Source: Streptomyces sp. TLI_146 (GTDB lineage: Bacteria > Actinomycetota > Actinomycetes > Streptomycetales > Streptomycetaceae). From it: 64,000 nucleotides of DNA. A program made the position numbers and the translations under genes. The stretch's first letter is position 1. Each line of letters starts with the position of its first letter. Below the pieces are notes generated by a model that did no database searches, was not told the origin of the DNA, and saw only the letters and a list, made by a program, of their open reading frames with translations. This document shows, piece after piece, positions 17,401 through 25,106 of the stretch. The stretch is from assembly GCF_002846415.1 (NCBI RefSeq), contig NZ_PJMX01000001.1, positions 1,674,001 through 1,738,000 on the forward strand, in the 5' to 3' direction.

Positions 17401-19811
17401 TCGATGGTGCGGTCGGCGGTGACGTCCTTGGTGCCGTCCTTGTCGATGACGAGGAACCCGACGCTGGAAGCACCCGGCTTGAGCTTGACGTACGCGAAGG
17501 CGCCGTAGGCGTCGCGGCCGGTGAAGGCGTGGCCCGCGGGCCAGGTGGTGGACTCGCCGTCGGCGAGGTCGCCCCAGGCGTAGAGCCGCCAGTCGGTGTA
17601 GTCGCCCGCCGGGCGCTTGTAGTGGACCACGGCGTAGTCGCGCCGGGTCGCGGTGGGCACCGGGTCGGCGGCGGGCGCGCCGCTGGTGGTCGCGGCGGTC
17701 GCGCTCGCGGTGCGACCGGCCGAGTCGACGACGACGGCCTTGTAGCGCAGGGGGGTTCCGGCCGCGAGGGTCGCGGGCAGGTGCTGGACGACCTTGTACG
17801 GGGCGTGGTCGGCGGAGCCGAGGACCTGCCACTCGCCGGTGCCGGTCTGGGCGGCGAACACCACCCGGTTCAGCCGGCCGCCATCGGTGTCGGCCGCGAT
17901 CTCGACGTCACCGGTGGCGCCGGCCGCCGGTGCCTTGAGGGTGAGCGAGGGCCGCGCGGCGGGGGCGCCCAGGGGCTTCGCCGCCTTGTAGACGACGGCG
18001 GAGAGGGCGGGCACCCGCACCGATACCCGGCGGTCGGGGGAGCTGGTGAGCGTGCCGGACGCGCCGTAGATCCCGGTGAAGGCGGTGTCCGCCGAGCCCG
18101 TCGCGAACTCGGCGGTCTTCTCCTCGGTGGCGTTGTTGACGGCGACCACGTACTCGGTCCCGGTCCTCGCGTCGGTGCGGGAGAAGGCGTAGACGCCCTT
18201 GCCCGGCGCCGCGTACCGCTCGCTCTGCACCCCGTCGGCGAGCGCCGGGTTCTGCTTGCGGAGCCTGGAGAGAGCGGCGATCGCCTTGTAGAGAGGGTGC
18301 TCCGGATCGAAAGCACTGCTCTCGTGCGTACGGGTCGTCCCGATCTGGCGGTCGTCCAGATAGTCGGCGACCTTGGACGGGAACATCGTCTGCCGGGCGT
18401 CCTTGTCGCCGCCCGCGCCGGTGAAGCCCTGCTCGTCGCCGTAGTAGACGACCGGGTTGCCCCGGCTGAGGAACATCAGCTCATGGGCCAGCTTGTCGCG
18501 CCGCAGCAGTTCGGCGGCGTCGGCCCGGGGGTTGTCCTGGACCAGGAAGCCGCCGATCCGGCCCATGTCGTGGTTGCCGAGGAAGGTCACCTGCTCGTAG
18601 GCGTTGGCCTTGTCGGTGGTGTAGCGGTAGTCCTGGCCGAGGGCCCCGGCCAGGTCACCGGCGGAGCCGCCCTGCGAGACATAGCTCCGCATCGCCTGCT
18701 GGTAGGGGAAGTCCAGGGTCGCGTCGAGTCTGCCCCGGGTGACGTACGGGGAGGTCACGGACGGGTCCGCGGAGTACACCTCGCCGTAGATGAAGAAGTC
18801 CTTGCGCCCGTGCTTCGCCGCGTAGGCGTCCAGGGCGGTCGCCCACTGGGTCCAGAAATCCATGTCGACGTGTTTGACGGTGTCGACGCGGAAGCCGTCC
18901 ACGTCGAAGTCCTTCACCCACTTCTCGTAGATCTTCTCCATGCCCCGCACGACCTCGGGCCGCTCGGTCCACAGGTCGTCGAGCCCCGAGAAGTCCCCGT
19001 ACTCCGCACTCTCACCGGCGAAGGTCGAGTCGCCCCTGTTGTGGTAGAGCGCGGGGTCGTTGAGCCATGCCGGGACCTTGGCGTTCTTCTCGGCTGCGGG
19101 CACGGCCGGGGTGTAGGGGAAGGAGCCGGGGCCGACGGCCGGGAAGCCCTTGCCGCCGGCCGCGTAGGCGCTGTCGTCGAACGGCACGCCGTCCTTCGTC
19201 AGATACGGGAACGCGCCCTTGGAGAGGTACGCGGAGCTCTGCTCCCGGTGGCCGATGACGTCGGCGGTGTGGTTGGTGATGACGTCGAAGAAGACCTTCA
19301 TGCCCTTGGCATGGGCCTTGTCGATCAGCCGTGCCAGATCCGCGTTGGTGCCGAAGTGCGGGTCGACCTGGGTGAAGTCGGTGATCCAGTAGCCGTGGTA
19401 CCCGGCGCTCTGGTCGGCGCCGGTGCCCTGGACCGGCTTGTTCTTGAAGATCGGCGCCAGCCAGATCGCGGTGCTGCCGAGCCCCTTGATGTAGTCCAGC
19501 TTCTGGGTCAGGCCCTTGAGGTCGCCGCCCTGGTAGAAGCCCTTGTCGGTCGGGTCGTACCCCGTCACCGAGCGGCCGCCGGTCAGACCGCCCCTGTTGT
19601 TGGCGCCGTCGCCGTCGGCGAACCGGTCCGGCAGCACGAAGTAGGGCTGCTCCCGGGTGAGTTCGTGCCGGGCGGGCTCGGCGGCGAGCCGGGCGTCGGA
19701 CGGCGGGGCCGGATGCGCGGCGGGCGCCGGATGCGCCGCGGGCGCGGCCGACGCCAGCAGCGCGAGGGCCACGGCGGCGGTGACGGCGGTTCGGCGCGGA
19801 GAGCCGATCAC
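14418..19811 (-). CDS. Secreted bifunctional amylopullulanase (two GH13 domains)
   Basis: 1797 aa. Order: signal peptide and Ala/Pro/His linker (1-45); first GH13 barrel (about 50-530) with FFDVITNHT (~175), nucleophile GFRVDTVKH (~307), acid/base IYGEVY (~344) and LGNHDMGR (~412); Ig-like region; two PUD/CBM41-like modules (~720 and ~837, each VHYxRxxGDYxxW); CBM48 (~1077); and a type I pullulanase barrel with MDVVYNHTV (~1330), GFRFDLMGHH (~1400), LYGEGWNFG (~1437) and YTDAHDNES (~1570). It should cut alpha-1,4 and alpha-1,6 bonds of starch, glycogen and pullulan outside the cell. GTG 19811 has AAGGAG eight bases upstream. The alpha-amylase gene lies directly upstream in the same direction, 97 bp away. 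Confidence 0.93.
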   Translation of the reverse strand: MIGSPRRTAVTAAVALALLASAAPAAHPAPAAHPAPPSDARLAAEPARHELTREQPYFVLPDRFADGDGANNRGGLTGGRSVTGYDPTDKGFYQGGDLKGLTQKLDYIKGLGSTAIWLAPIFKNKPVQGTGADQSAGYHGYWITDFTQVDPHFGTNADLARLIDKAHAKGMKVFFDVITNHTADVIGHREQSSAYLSKGAFPYLTKDGVPFDDSAYAAGGKGFPAVGPGSFPYTPAVPAAEKNAKVPAWLNDPALYHNRGDSTFAGESAEYGDFSGLDDLWTERPEVVRGMEKIYEKWVKDFDVDGFRVDTVKHVDMDFWTQWATALDAYAAKHGRKDFFIYGEVYSADPSVTSPYVTRGRLDATLDFPYQQAMRSYVSQGGSAGDLAGALGQDYRYTTDKANAYEQVTFLGNHDMGRIGGFLVQDNPRADAAELLRRDKLAHELMFLSRGNPVVYYGDEQGFTGAGGDKDARQTMFPSKVADYLDDRQIGTTRTHESSAFDPEHPLYKAIAALSRLRKQNPALADGVQSERYAAPGKGVYAFSRTDARTGTEYVVAVNNATEEKTAEFATGSADTAFTGIYGASGTLTSSPDRRVSVRVPALSAVVYKAAKPLGAPAARPSLTLKAPAAGATGDVEIAADTDGGRLNRVVFAAQTGTGEWQVLGSADHAPYKVVQHLPATLAAGTPLRYKAVVVDSAGRTASATAATTSGAPAADPVPTATRRDYAVVHYKRPAGDYTDWRLYAWGDLADGESTTWPAGHAFTGRDAYGAFAYVKLKPGASSVGFLVIDKDGTKDVTADRTIDVGGTGEIWVEQGKDAVLTAPPVGSYPPQDTTKAVIHYQRADGDYSGWGIHTWTGAATPTDWSSPLLPVRTDAFGAVFEVPLKEGASSLSYILHKGDTKEFGSDRSLEFSTYSHEVWLLGGVEKYLLPMTSGSAADLDLSKSRAQWIDRDTVAWDTGTAAASHQLVYAPDGGLAVKEGALTGQGHWLRLSPVPGGLTDAQKARFPHLKKYAAFTVDPRDRARVGQALTGQIVATQRLANGALLAATGVQTQGVLDDLYSARAAEAALGPVFGGGRPTLSLWAPTARRVALELDGRTVAMHRDDATGVWSVTGPRSWSGKPYRYAVTVWAPSVQKVVTNLVTDPYSTALTTDSARSLVVDLADPKLAPKGWAALRKPAAVPLRAAQIQELHIRDFSIADRTSRHPGQYLAFTDTGSQGMKHLKELAASGTSYVHLLPAFDIGTIPEKKSDQAVPGCDLKVYAPDSPEQQACVAKTAAKDAYNWGYDPLHYTVPEGSYASDPEGTRRTVEFRQMVQGLNGAGLRTVMDVVYNHTVASGQADKSVLDKIVPGYYQRLLADGTVATSTCCANTAPENAMMGKLVVDSVVTWARQYKVDGFRFDLMGHHPKANILAVRKALDALTPQKDGVDGKKIVLYGEGWNFGEVADDARFVQATQKNMAGTGIATFSDRARDAVRGGGPFDEDPGVQGFASGLYTDPNSSAANGTPAEQRARLLHYQDLIKVGLSGNLAGYTFTDTSGRTVKGADVDYNGAPAGYAESPGDALAYTDAHDNESLFDALAFKLPRSTPAADRARMQVLALATATLSQGPALSQAGTDLLRSKSLDRNSFDSGDWFNAIHWDCGDGNGFGRGLPPAADNQSKWAYAKPLLTAPALRVGCPEITAASAAYRDLLKIRTSDPAFRLATSAEVQSALSFPLSGKDETPGVITMRLGGLVVVFNATPDRQTQRVADLAGHGYALHPVQAAGGDATVKSASYEVGSGTFTVPGRTVAVFTGR

Positions 19812-19908
19812 GGGACGTACTCCTTCTCCAGGGTGACTACGGGGTACGGACGCGGGGCACGGGGGGATCGTCGGGCCGGCCGGTCAGTCGCGCCAGGGGG
19901 CGTTCACG

Positions 19909-21336
19909 TCACGTGCCGCCGCACGTCCTGGCGTCGATGTGCAGGGCGAGCGCGGTGTCCGGGGCGAGGGTCGCGGTGAACCGCCCGCCGCTGTCGACGG
20001 TGACGCTTTTGCCGCTCTGCACGTCGCAGTAGCCGCCGGCGGGCAGCGACGTCTGGAAGGTGCGGGTGAGCGGGGAGCCCTCGTGGTTGAGGGCGACGTA
20101 GGCCTTGGCACCCCGGCCGAAGGCGATGGCGTTGCCGCCGTTGTCCCACCAGTCGGTGACCGCCGCGGTGCCCGCCGTGTTGCGGAACCTGACCATCGAG
20201 CGGACCTCGGGCCAGGCGTGCTGGCACTTCCAGCCGTCGCTGTAACAGGCGTTCACCTGGCCGTTGTTGGGCGGCCCCGCGTCCTTGTCGCTGAACACAT
20301 AGCCGGAGTGGACGTCCGGGGAGCCGTAGGGCCAGGCCAGCATGAAGACATGGGCCAGGGTGTACCGGGCGCCGTCGTTGTAGGTGAGCGTCTGGCCGCC
20401 GCGCTCGGTGTCGTGGTTGTCGACGAAGACGGAGGCCTTGCCGGCGGTCATATAGCCCCAGCCCTCGCCGAAGTTCTTCAGGTACGCGAGCTTCTCGTTG
20501 CTGAACACCCGCTTGAGGTCCCAGGAGTAGCGGAACTCCTGGGCGTCGCCGGTGTTGAGGTACTCGGTGGGCTGGACGGCCTCGCCCGCGCCGTAGATCG
20601 TCTCCTGCTTCCAGTAGACGCCCGGGTTGCTCAGGCGGGACTTGATGGCGGCGAGGTCGTCCTCGGGTATGTGCTTGGCCGCGTCGACGCGGAAGCCGTC
20701 GACGCCCAGCGAGAGCAGGTCGTTGAGGTATCCGGCGATGGTGTTGCGGACGTGCTCCTCGCCGGTGTCGAGGTCGGCCAGGCCCACCAGCTCGCAGTGC
20801 TGGACGTGCCAGCGGTCCTGGTAGTTGGTGATCTCGGCCTTGCAGTCGTCGAGGTCGGCCGAGGAGTACGTACCGGGGTAGTCGTACTTGGTGTACGCGG
20901 ACCCGGCGGTGCCGGTGCCGGAGCCGCTCGCCATGTGGTTGATCACCGAGTCGGCGACGACCTTGACGCCCGCCGCGTGACAGGTGTCCACCATGGAGCG
21001 GAAGGCGGCGCGGTCGCCGAGCCGGTTGCCGAGCTTGTAGCTGACGGGCTGGTAGCCGGTCCACCAGGCGGCGCCCTGTATACGTTCCTGGGGCGGCGAG
21101 ACCTGGACGTATCCATATCCGTCGGGGCCGAGTTCGTCGGTGCATGCCTTGGCGACCGAGGCGAAGTTCCACTCGAACAGGACGGCGGTCACGTCCTTGG
21201 GCCCGGGCGCGGCGGCCTGGACCTGCGGCGCGCCGAGAACCACACTGCCCGCGGCCCCGGCGACGAGCGCGACGGCGGCGGCCAGTGGTCTGCGCGTACG
21301 GCGGCGGTGGGGGGTGCTGGCGGTACGACCGTCCAT
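19909..21336 (-). CDS. Secreted alpha-amylase (GH13)
   Basis: 475 aa with a signal peptide containing a twin-Arg-like [14 protein letters not shown] stretch and cleavage after VQAAA. It matches Streptomyces alpha-amylases: [13 protein letters not shown], nucleophile in GFRVDAAKH, acid/base Glu in [10 protein letters not shown] and [11 protein letters not shown]. It ends with the small beta-sandwich and lacks a CBM20 starch-binding domain, so it is shorter than the common ~566-aa starch-binding Streptomyces enzymes. GGAGGT is six bases before ATG 21336. It is probably cotranscribed with, or controlled alongside, the amylopullulanase. The pair makes a starch-degradation unit. Confidence 0.93.
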   Translation of the reverse strand: MDGRTASTPHRRRTRRPLAAAVALVAGAAGSVVLGAPQVQAAAPGPKDVTAVLFEWNFASVAKACTDELGPDGYGYVQVSPPQERIQGAAWWTGYQPVSYKLGNRLGDRAAFRSMVDTCHAAGVKVVADSVINHMASGSGTGTAGSAYTKYDYPGTYSSADLDDCKAEITNYQDRWHVQHCELVGLADLDTGEEHVRNTIAGYLNDLLSLGVDGFRVDAAKHIPEDDLAAIKSRLSNPGVYWKQETIYGAGEAVQPTEYLNTGDAQEFRYSWDLKRVFSNEKLAYLKNFGEGWGYMTAGKASVFVDNHDTERGGQTLTYNDGARYTLAHVFMLAWPYGSPDVHSGYVFSDKDAGPPNNGQVNACYSDGWKCQHAWPEVRSMVRFRNTAGTAAVTDWWDNGGNAIAFGRGAKAYVALNHEGSPLTRTFQTSLPAGGYCDVQSGKSVTVDSGGRFTATLAPDTALALHIDARTCGGT

Positions 21337-21622
21337 GGGGGGACCTCCGTGCGGGGATGCGGGGGGACGGAGCCGGCTCCGGGGCGGCGCGGCCCGCCCG
21401 CCCCGGAGATATGTCTGAATGTTCTTGCTGAAAAGATCGGAAAGTTGTTGCGGTCGAGACCGTAGGCGGCCCGGACGGCCTGGTCAACCCTTTGGACACA
21501 CCGCCGCCATGCCACGGAAATCTCACCGATTCCTCCCCGCGAAGCCTTTCGCAAGAGATTGCAACGGTGTTACGTTCAACGACACCTCGGGCCCGGACGT
21601 GCCCCGCTCGGGCCCCGAACGG
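21337..21622. other. Upstream region of the alpha-amylase gene
   Basis: No convincing gene is seen here. The stretch near 21410-21600 is clearly less GC-rich than its surroundings and should hold the amylase promoter (minus strand). It contains TTGC-type short repeats, including the inverted GCAA-N4-TTGC at 21551-21564. The outer edge is bounded by the LUD-gene terminator. Confidence 0.5.
21551..21564. promoter_or_regulatory. GCAA-N4-TTGC element, possible maltose operator
   Basis: GCAAGAGATTGCAA holds the inverted arms GCAA and TTGC four bases apart. On the minus strand it also reads as two TTGC direct repeats. Streptomyces amylase promoters are known to carry TTGCA-type repeats bound by the LacI-family regulator MalR/Reg1. 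This match is by eye and weak. Confidence 0.35.
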
Positions 21623-21658
21623 CAGGAGCCGCCGCACCGAACGGTGCGGCGGCTCCTG
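21623..21658 (-). terminator. Strong terminator of the LUD-domain gene
   Basis: A perfect 16-bp stem (CAGGAGCCGCCGCACC / GGTGCGGCGGCTCCTG) closes a four-base GAAC loop, 20 bp after the LUD stop codon on the minus strand. It insulates the alpha-amylase promoter from read-through. Confidence 0.85.
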
Positions 21659-21678
21659 GAAATCGGACGGACGGGGTC

Positions 21679-22323
21679 TCAGAAGCCGATCGCCTCGCGG
21701 ACGAGCACGACGGTGCTGCGCTGCGGAACGACCTCGCGGTTGTTGATCAGGATCTTGGCGACGACACTGCGCTTGCCGTACGCGTGCTGGGCGCGGACGT
21801 CCTCCTTGGGCAGCGTGTACGTCTCGATGCGGCGCAGCGCGGTGTCCAGGTCGGCGACGACCTTCTGGGCGCCGACCACCCAGACCGTCCGGCTCGCGCC
21901 GAACGCGTATGAGGCGAGCTGGCTCCCACTGGCGGAGGCGGTGACGAGGCGGCCGTCCTCGGTCACGGCGTGCACGCTGCCGACGACGACATCGGGTGCG
22001 GAGCGCGTGACGCGCATGTCGTCGCCGCGGGCGCGCGGGTCCCAGTCGGCCTGCTCGGCGCGGATGCTCTTGAACCGGCCCGAGGCGTCGATGTCCTCCT
22101 GGATCCCGGAGAGGCGCAGGGTCTCGCTGGTCGAGGCGAGGATCGCCTTGTCGGTCGGCAGGGCCTCGACGACGAGTGCGCGGGCGTCGGCGGCGGTGTC
22201 CACTATGTGCACGGCAAAGCCGTTGCCGCGCAGGGCCTCGGCGGCCCGTTCGACGCTCTCGGCGCTCGCGGCCACCGCGAAGGTCTCGTCGGCGGGCAGT
22301 GTGATGATGGTCTTCTCGCTCAT
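21679..22323 (-). CDS. LUD-domain (LutC/YkgG-like) protein
   Basis: 214 aa. It has the LutC fold: an N-terminal Rossmann-like part (VERAAEALRGNGFAVHIVDTAADARALV), then KAILASTSETLRLSGI, DVVVGSVHAVTEDGRLVTAS and WVVGAQKVVADLDTALRRIETYTLP. LutC forms part of the lactate-utilisation complex LutABC, but lutA and lutB are absent here and stand-alone LUD proteins have unknown function. ATG 22323 sets the start. The Shine-Dalgarno (AGGTTT) is weak. It is divergent from the ROK regulator by 97 bp, so the two could share control. Confidence 0.85.
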   Translation of the reverse strand: MSEKTIITLPADETFAVAASAESVERAAEALRGNGFAVHIVDTAADARALVVEALPTDKAILASTSETLRLSGIQEDIDASGRFKSIRAEQADWDPRARGDDMRVTRSAPDVVVGSVHAVTEDGRLVTASASGSQLASYAFGASRTVWVVGAQKVVADLDTALRRIETYTLPKEDVRAQHAYGKRSVVAKILINNREVVPQRSTVVLVREAIGF

Positions 22324-22420
22324 GATCGGAAAACCTAGCGCCGGGACACGCTTCTTGTTCGAGCGTCGCTGGATTCGGCCAACTGCGGCGTCCGGGCGAT
22401 CGCATAGGCTCGGCCACGAC

Positions 22421-23647
22421 ATGAAGAGCAACCTCCCCCCGCTGGCACCCAAGGCCGACCAGGACACCGTGCGGCGGCACAACCTCAGCCTGGTGCTCCG
22501 GGCCGTCCAGGACGAGGGCGAGACGACCCGGGCGGGCGTCGCGGCGCGCGTCGGGCTGACCCGGGCGGCCGTGTCCTCCCTGGTGGAGCAGCTCATGGCG
22601 GGCGGCTTCCTGACGGAGTCGGGCAAGACGTCCAGCGGGCAGGCGGGACGGCCCGGCACCGTCCTCAAGCCCGCCAGGACCGGCGCCGCCGGGGTCGGCG
22701 TCGAGATCAACGTCGACTACGTGACCGTGTGCGTGGTGGATCTGGCCGGAACTGATCGGGTGCGGCTCACCGAGCACCTCGACAACCGCGGCGCGGAACC
22801 CGCCGAGGTGCTGGCCCGCGCGGCCCGGATCGCCTCGCACGCGCTGGACTCCGCCCGGCAGCAGGAGCTGCGGGCGACCGGGGTGACGCTCGCCCTGCCG
22901 GGCCTGGTCGCGGGCGGCACGGTCCGCCAGGCACCGAACCTGGGCTGGAACGGCGTCCCGGCCGACGCCCTGTTCGCGCGGGCGCTCGCGGAGTTCCCCG
23001 ACACCCCTGTCCTGCCGGTCGGTTCGGAGAACGAGGCCAACCTCGCGGCGCTCGCCGAGCTCTGGTTCGGCGACCCGGGCGAGGCCCGTACGTTCCTCTA
23101 CCTCTCCGGCGAGATCGGCGTGGGCGGCGCCCTGGTCCTGGACGGCGAACTCCTGCGCGGCGCGCACGGCTTCGCCGGGGAGATCGGCCATGTCCCGGTG
23201 GACCCGGCCGGGCCCGCCTGCCGGTGCGGGGCGCGGGGCTGCCTGGAGCAGTACGCGGGCCAGTCGGCGCTGCTGCGCGGCGCGGGCATCGACGAGGACG
23301 CCGGCGCGGCGGGCGTGGCCGAGCTGGAGCGCCGGGCGCGGGCGGGCGAGGAGCGCGCGCTGGAGGCGCTCGGCACGGCCGGGCTGATGCTGGGCCGGGT
23401 GCTGGCGGGCGCGGTCAACCTGGTCGACCCGGGGTCCGTGGTCCTGGGCGGTGTCTACCGCGCGCTGGCGCCGTGGCTCCTGCCCCCGGCCGAGGCCGAG
23501 CTCGCCGCCCGGGTGGTGTCGGGCCTGTGGTCCCCCGACAGCGGCCGCCTGCGCGCCTCGTCCCTGGCGGGGGACGCGGCCCGGGGCGCGGCGGCCCTGG
23601 TGGTGGAGGCGGTGCTGGACGACCCGGCGGGGTGGGCGGAGGGCTGA
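22421..23647 (+). CDS. ROK-family transcriptional regulator, probable xylose repressor
   Basis: 408 aa. An N-terminal winged-helix (about 15-75: NLSLVLRAVQDEGETTRAGVAARVGLTRAAVSSLVEQL) is joined to a ROK sugar-binding domain with ExGHVPVD (HGFAGEIGHVPV) and the zinc motif CRCGARGCLEQ. The layout equals XylR/NagC-type repressors, and the gene lies next to divergent xylA and xylB. It most likely binds the two inverted repeats in the xylA-xylB gap and releases them with xylose or a derivative. Rok7B7 of S. coelicolor is a known relative that affects xylose use and development. ATG 22421. Confidence 0.85.
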   Translation: MKSNLPPLAPKADQDTVRRHNLSLVLRAVQDEGETTRAGVAARVGLTRAAVSSLVEQLMAGGFLTESGKTSSGQAGRPGTVLKPARTGAAGVGVEINVDYVTVCVVDLAGTDRVRLTEHLDNRGAEPAEVLARAARIASHALDSARQQELRATGVTLALPGLVAGGTVRQAPNLGWNGVPADALFARALAEFPDTPVLPVGSENEANLAALAELWFGDPGEARTFLYLSGEIGVGGALVLDGELLRGAHGFAGEIGHVPVDPAGPACRCGARGCLEQYAGQSALLRGAGIDEDAGAAGVAELERRARAGEERALEALGTAGLMLGRVLAGAVNLVDPGSVVLGGVYRALAPWLLPPAEAELAARVVSGLWSPDSGRLRASSLAGDAARGAAALVVEAVLDDPAGWAEG

Positions 23648-23663
23648 GAACCTGTTGGCGAAC

Positions 23664-23685
23664 CCCCGTCTGCGCAGCGACGGGG
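23664..23685. terminator. Weak hairpin between ROK and xylA ends
   Basis: CCCCGTC (23664-23670) pairs with GACGGGG (23679-23685) over an eight-base loop, between the two convergent genes. A modest bidirectional terminator is possible. Confidence 0.4.
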
Positions 23686-23773
23686 ATTCGAAAGCAGGCC
23701 GCCCAACCCCCGGGCAGGGAGGCGACCGCACGATCCGGCGGTACACCTCCCCGCACGCCCCCCGCCGCACCCC

Positions 23774-24943
23774 TCAGCGCACCCCCATCAAGTGCTCCAT
23801 GGCCAGCTGGTCGAGCTGCTCGAACGCCATGCCGCGCGCTCCCGCCGCCTCCGCGTCGAAGTCCTCGAAGGCCGAGCGGTCCCCGAGCAGCCCGGTCAGG
23901 CCGTCCGCCGCCGTCGGGCGGGCGAGGTCGTCGAGGCGGGAGGCCCGCAGCGCCTCCCGTACCGCCGGGTCGGCGCGGAACGCCGCCGAACGCTCCCGCA
24001 GGATCAGGTAGTTGCGCATGTTCCCGGCGGCCGAGGCCCACACCCCGTCGGCGTCCTCCGTGCGCGGCGGCTTGAAGTCGAAGTGGCGCGGGCCCTCGTA
24101 CCCCGCCGACTCCAGGAGGTCGACCAGCCAGAAGGCGTCGCGCAGGTTCCCCGCGCCGAACCGCAGGTCCTGGTCGTACTTGATGCCGGACTGGCCGTTG
24201 AGGTCGATGTGGAAGAGCTTTCCGGCCCACAGCGCCTGGGCGATGCCGTGGGTGAAGTTGAGCCCGGCCATCTGCTCGTGCCCGGTCTCCGGGTTGACCC
24301 CGACCAGCTCCGGGCGCTCAAGGCGCTCGATGAAGGCGAGGGCGTGCCCGACCGTGGGCAGCAGGATGTCCCCGCGCGGCTCATTCGGCTTGGGCTCGAC
24401 CGCGAACCGCAGGTCGTAGCCCTGGCTGACCACGTACTCGCCCAGCAGGTCGAAGGCCTCCTTCATCCGGTCGAGGGCCACCCGTACGTCCTTCGCGGCC
24501 CCCGACTCCGCGCCCTCCCGCCCGCCCCACGCCACGTACACCCGGGCGCCGAGCTCCACGGCCAGATCGATGTTGCGGATCGTCTTGCGCAGCGCGTACC
24601 GGCGTACGTCACGGTCGTTGGCGGTGAAGGCGCCGTCCTTGAAGACGGGGTGGGTGAAGAGGTTGGTGGTGGCCATCGGCACCGCGAGGCCGGTGGCGTC
24701 GAGGGCCGCACGGAAGCGCTTGACGTGGGCGTCGCGGTCGGCGCCGGACGCGCCGAACGGGATCAGGTCGTCGTCGTGGAAGGTCACCCCGTACGCCCCG
24801 AGCTCGGCGAGCCGGTGGACGGTGGCGACCGGGTCGAGGGCGGGGCGGGTCGCGTCGCCGAACGGGTCGCGCCCCTGCCAGCCCACGGTCCACAGACCGA
24901 AGGTGAACTTGTCCTCGGGGGTGGGAGTGAAGCGTTCCGTCAT
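23774..24943 (-). CDS. xylA: Xylose isomerase
   Basis: 389 aa, the length of the well-known short (class I) actinobacterial xylose isomerases. The active site is intact: [10 protein letters not shown] (His56 and Asp59), [17 protein letters not shown] (metal Glu and Lys), [14 protein letters not shown] (Glu and His), [17 protein letters not shown] and FDFKPPR. It converts D-xylose to D-xylulose (and glucose to fructose) in the cytoplasm with Mg or Mn. ATG 24943 fits the family N-terminus [21 protein letters not shown], although the in-frame GTG 24955 is possible. It is divergent from xylB across a 163-bp regulatory gap. Confidence 0.97.
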   Translation of the reverse strand: MTERFTPTPEDKFTFGLWTVGWQGRDPFGDATRPALDPVATVHRLAELGAYGVTFHDDDLIPFGASGADRDAHVKRFRAALDATGLAVPMATTNLFTHPVFKDGAFTANDRDVRRYALRKTIRNIDLAVELGARVYVAWGGREGAESGAAKDVRVALDRMKEAFDLLGEYVVSQGYDLRFAVEPKPNEPRGDILLPTVGHALAFIERLERPELVGVNPETGHEQMAGLNFTHGIAQALWAGKLFHIDLNGQSGIKYDQDLRFGAGNLRDAFWLVDLLESAGYEGPRHFDFKPPRTEDADGVWASAAGNMRNYLILRERSAAFRADPAVREALRASRLDDLARPTAADGLTGLLGDRSAFEDFDAEAAGARGMAFEQLDQLAMEHLMGVR

Positions 24944-24987
24944 CGTGGTTTCCACCTCGGTGCAGGGCGCCCGACGGGCCCCACGGC

Positions 24988-25012
24988 TATTTGTTCACTG
25001 ACCTGACGAATA
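24988..25012. promoter_or_regulatory. Inverted repeat 1 in the xylA-xylB gap
   Basis: TATTTGTTCA (24988-24997) and TGACGAATA (25004-25012) form an imperfect inverted repeat with a six-base centre. The left arm resembles half-sites of Bacillus XylR (TTAGTTTGTTT), a ROK repressor. It lies 45-69 bp upstream of the xylA start, within promoter reach. Confidence 0.55.
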
Positions 25013-25054
25013 TGACACGATCACTGCGACTTCCGTAACCCCGACCGTTCACCT

Positions 25055-25079
25055 AATTTGTTTCGCGAACGCTCAAATT
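25055..25079. promoter_or_regulatory. Inverted repeat 2 in the xylA-xylB gap
   Basis: AATTTG (25055-25060) and CAAATT (25074-25079) are perfect inverted arms around TTTCGCGAACGCT, which itself contains TTCGCGAA. The local AT-richness is striking in this genome. It sits 28 bp upstream of the xylB start and is probably the xylB-side operator. Confidence 0.55.
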
Positions 25080-25106
25080 CCCGATCACAGGAGAAGGGGT
25101 GCCCTC

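Noticed and set aside
14358-19979. A 1.87-kb-codon open frame on the plus strand, antisense to the amylopullulanase
   Set aside because: It mirrors the codon structure of the real gene. The peptide is Val/Gly/Arg/Asp-rich with no domain, signal or start site. High GC makes such antisense frames common.
19904-23770. Minus-strand open frame of 1288 codons spanning amylase, LUD and ROK genes
   Set aside because: It overlaps three well-supported genes in other frames and has no coherent domain.
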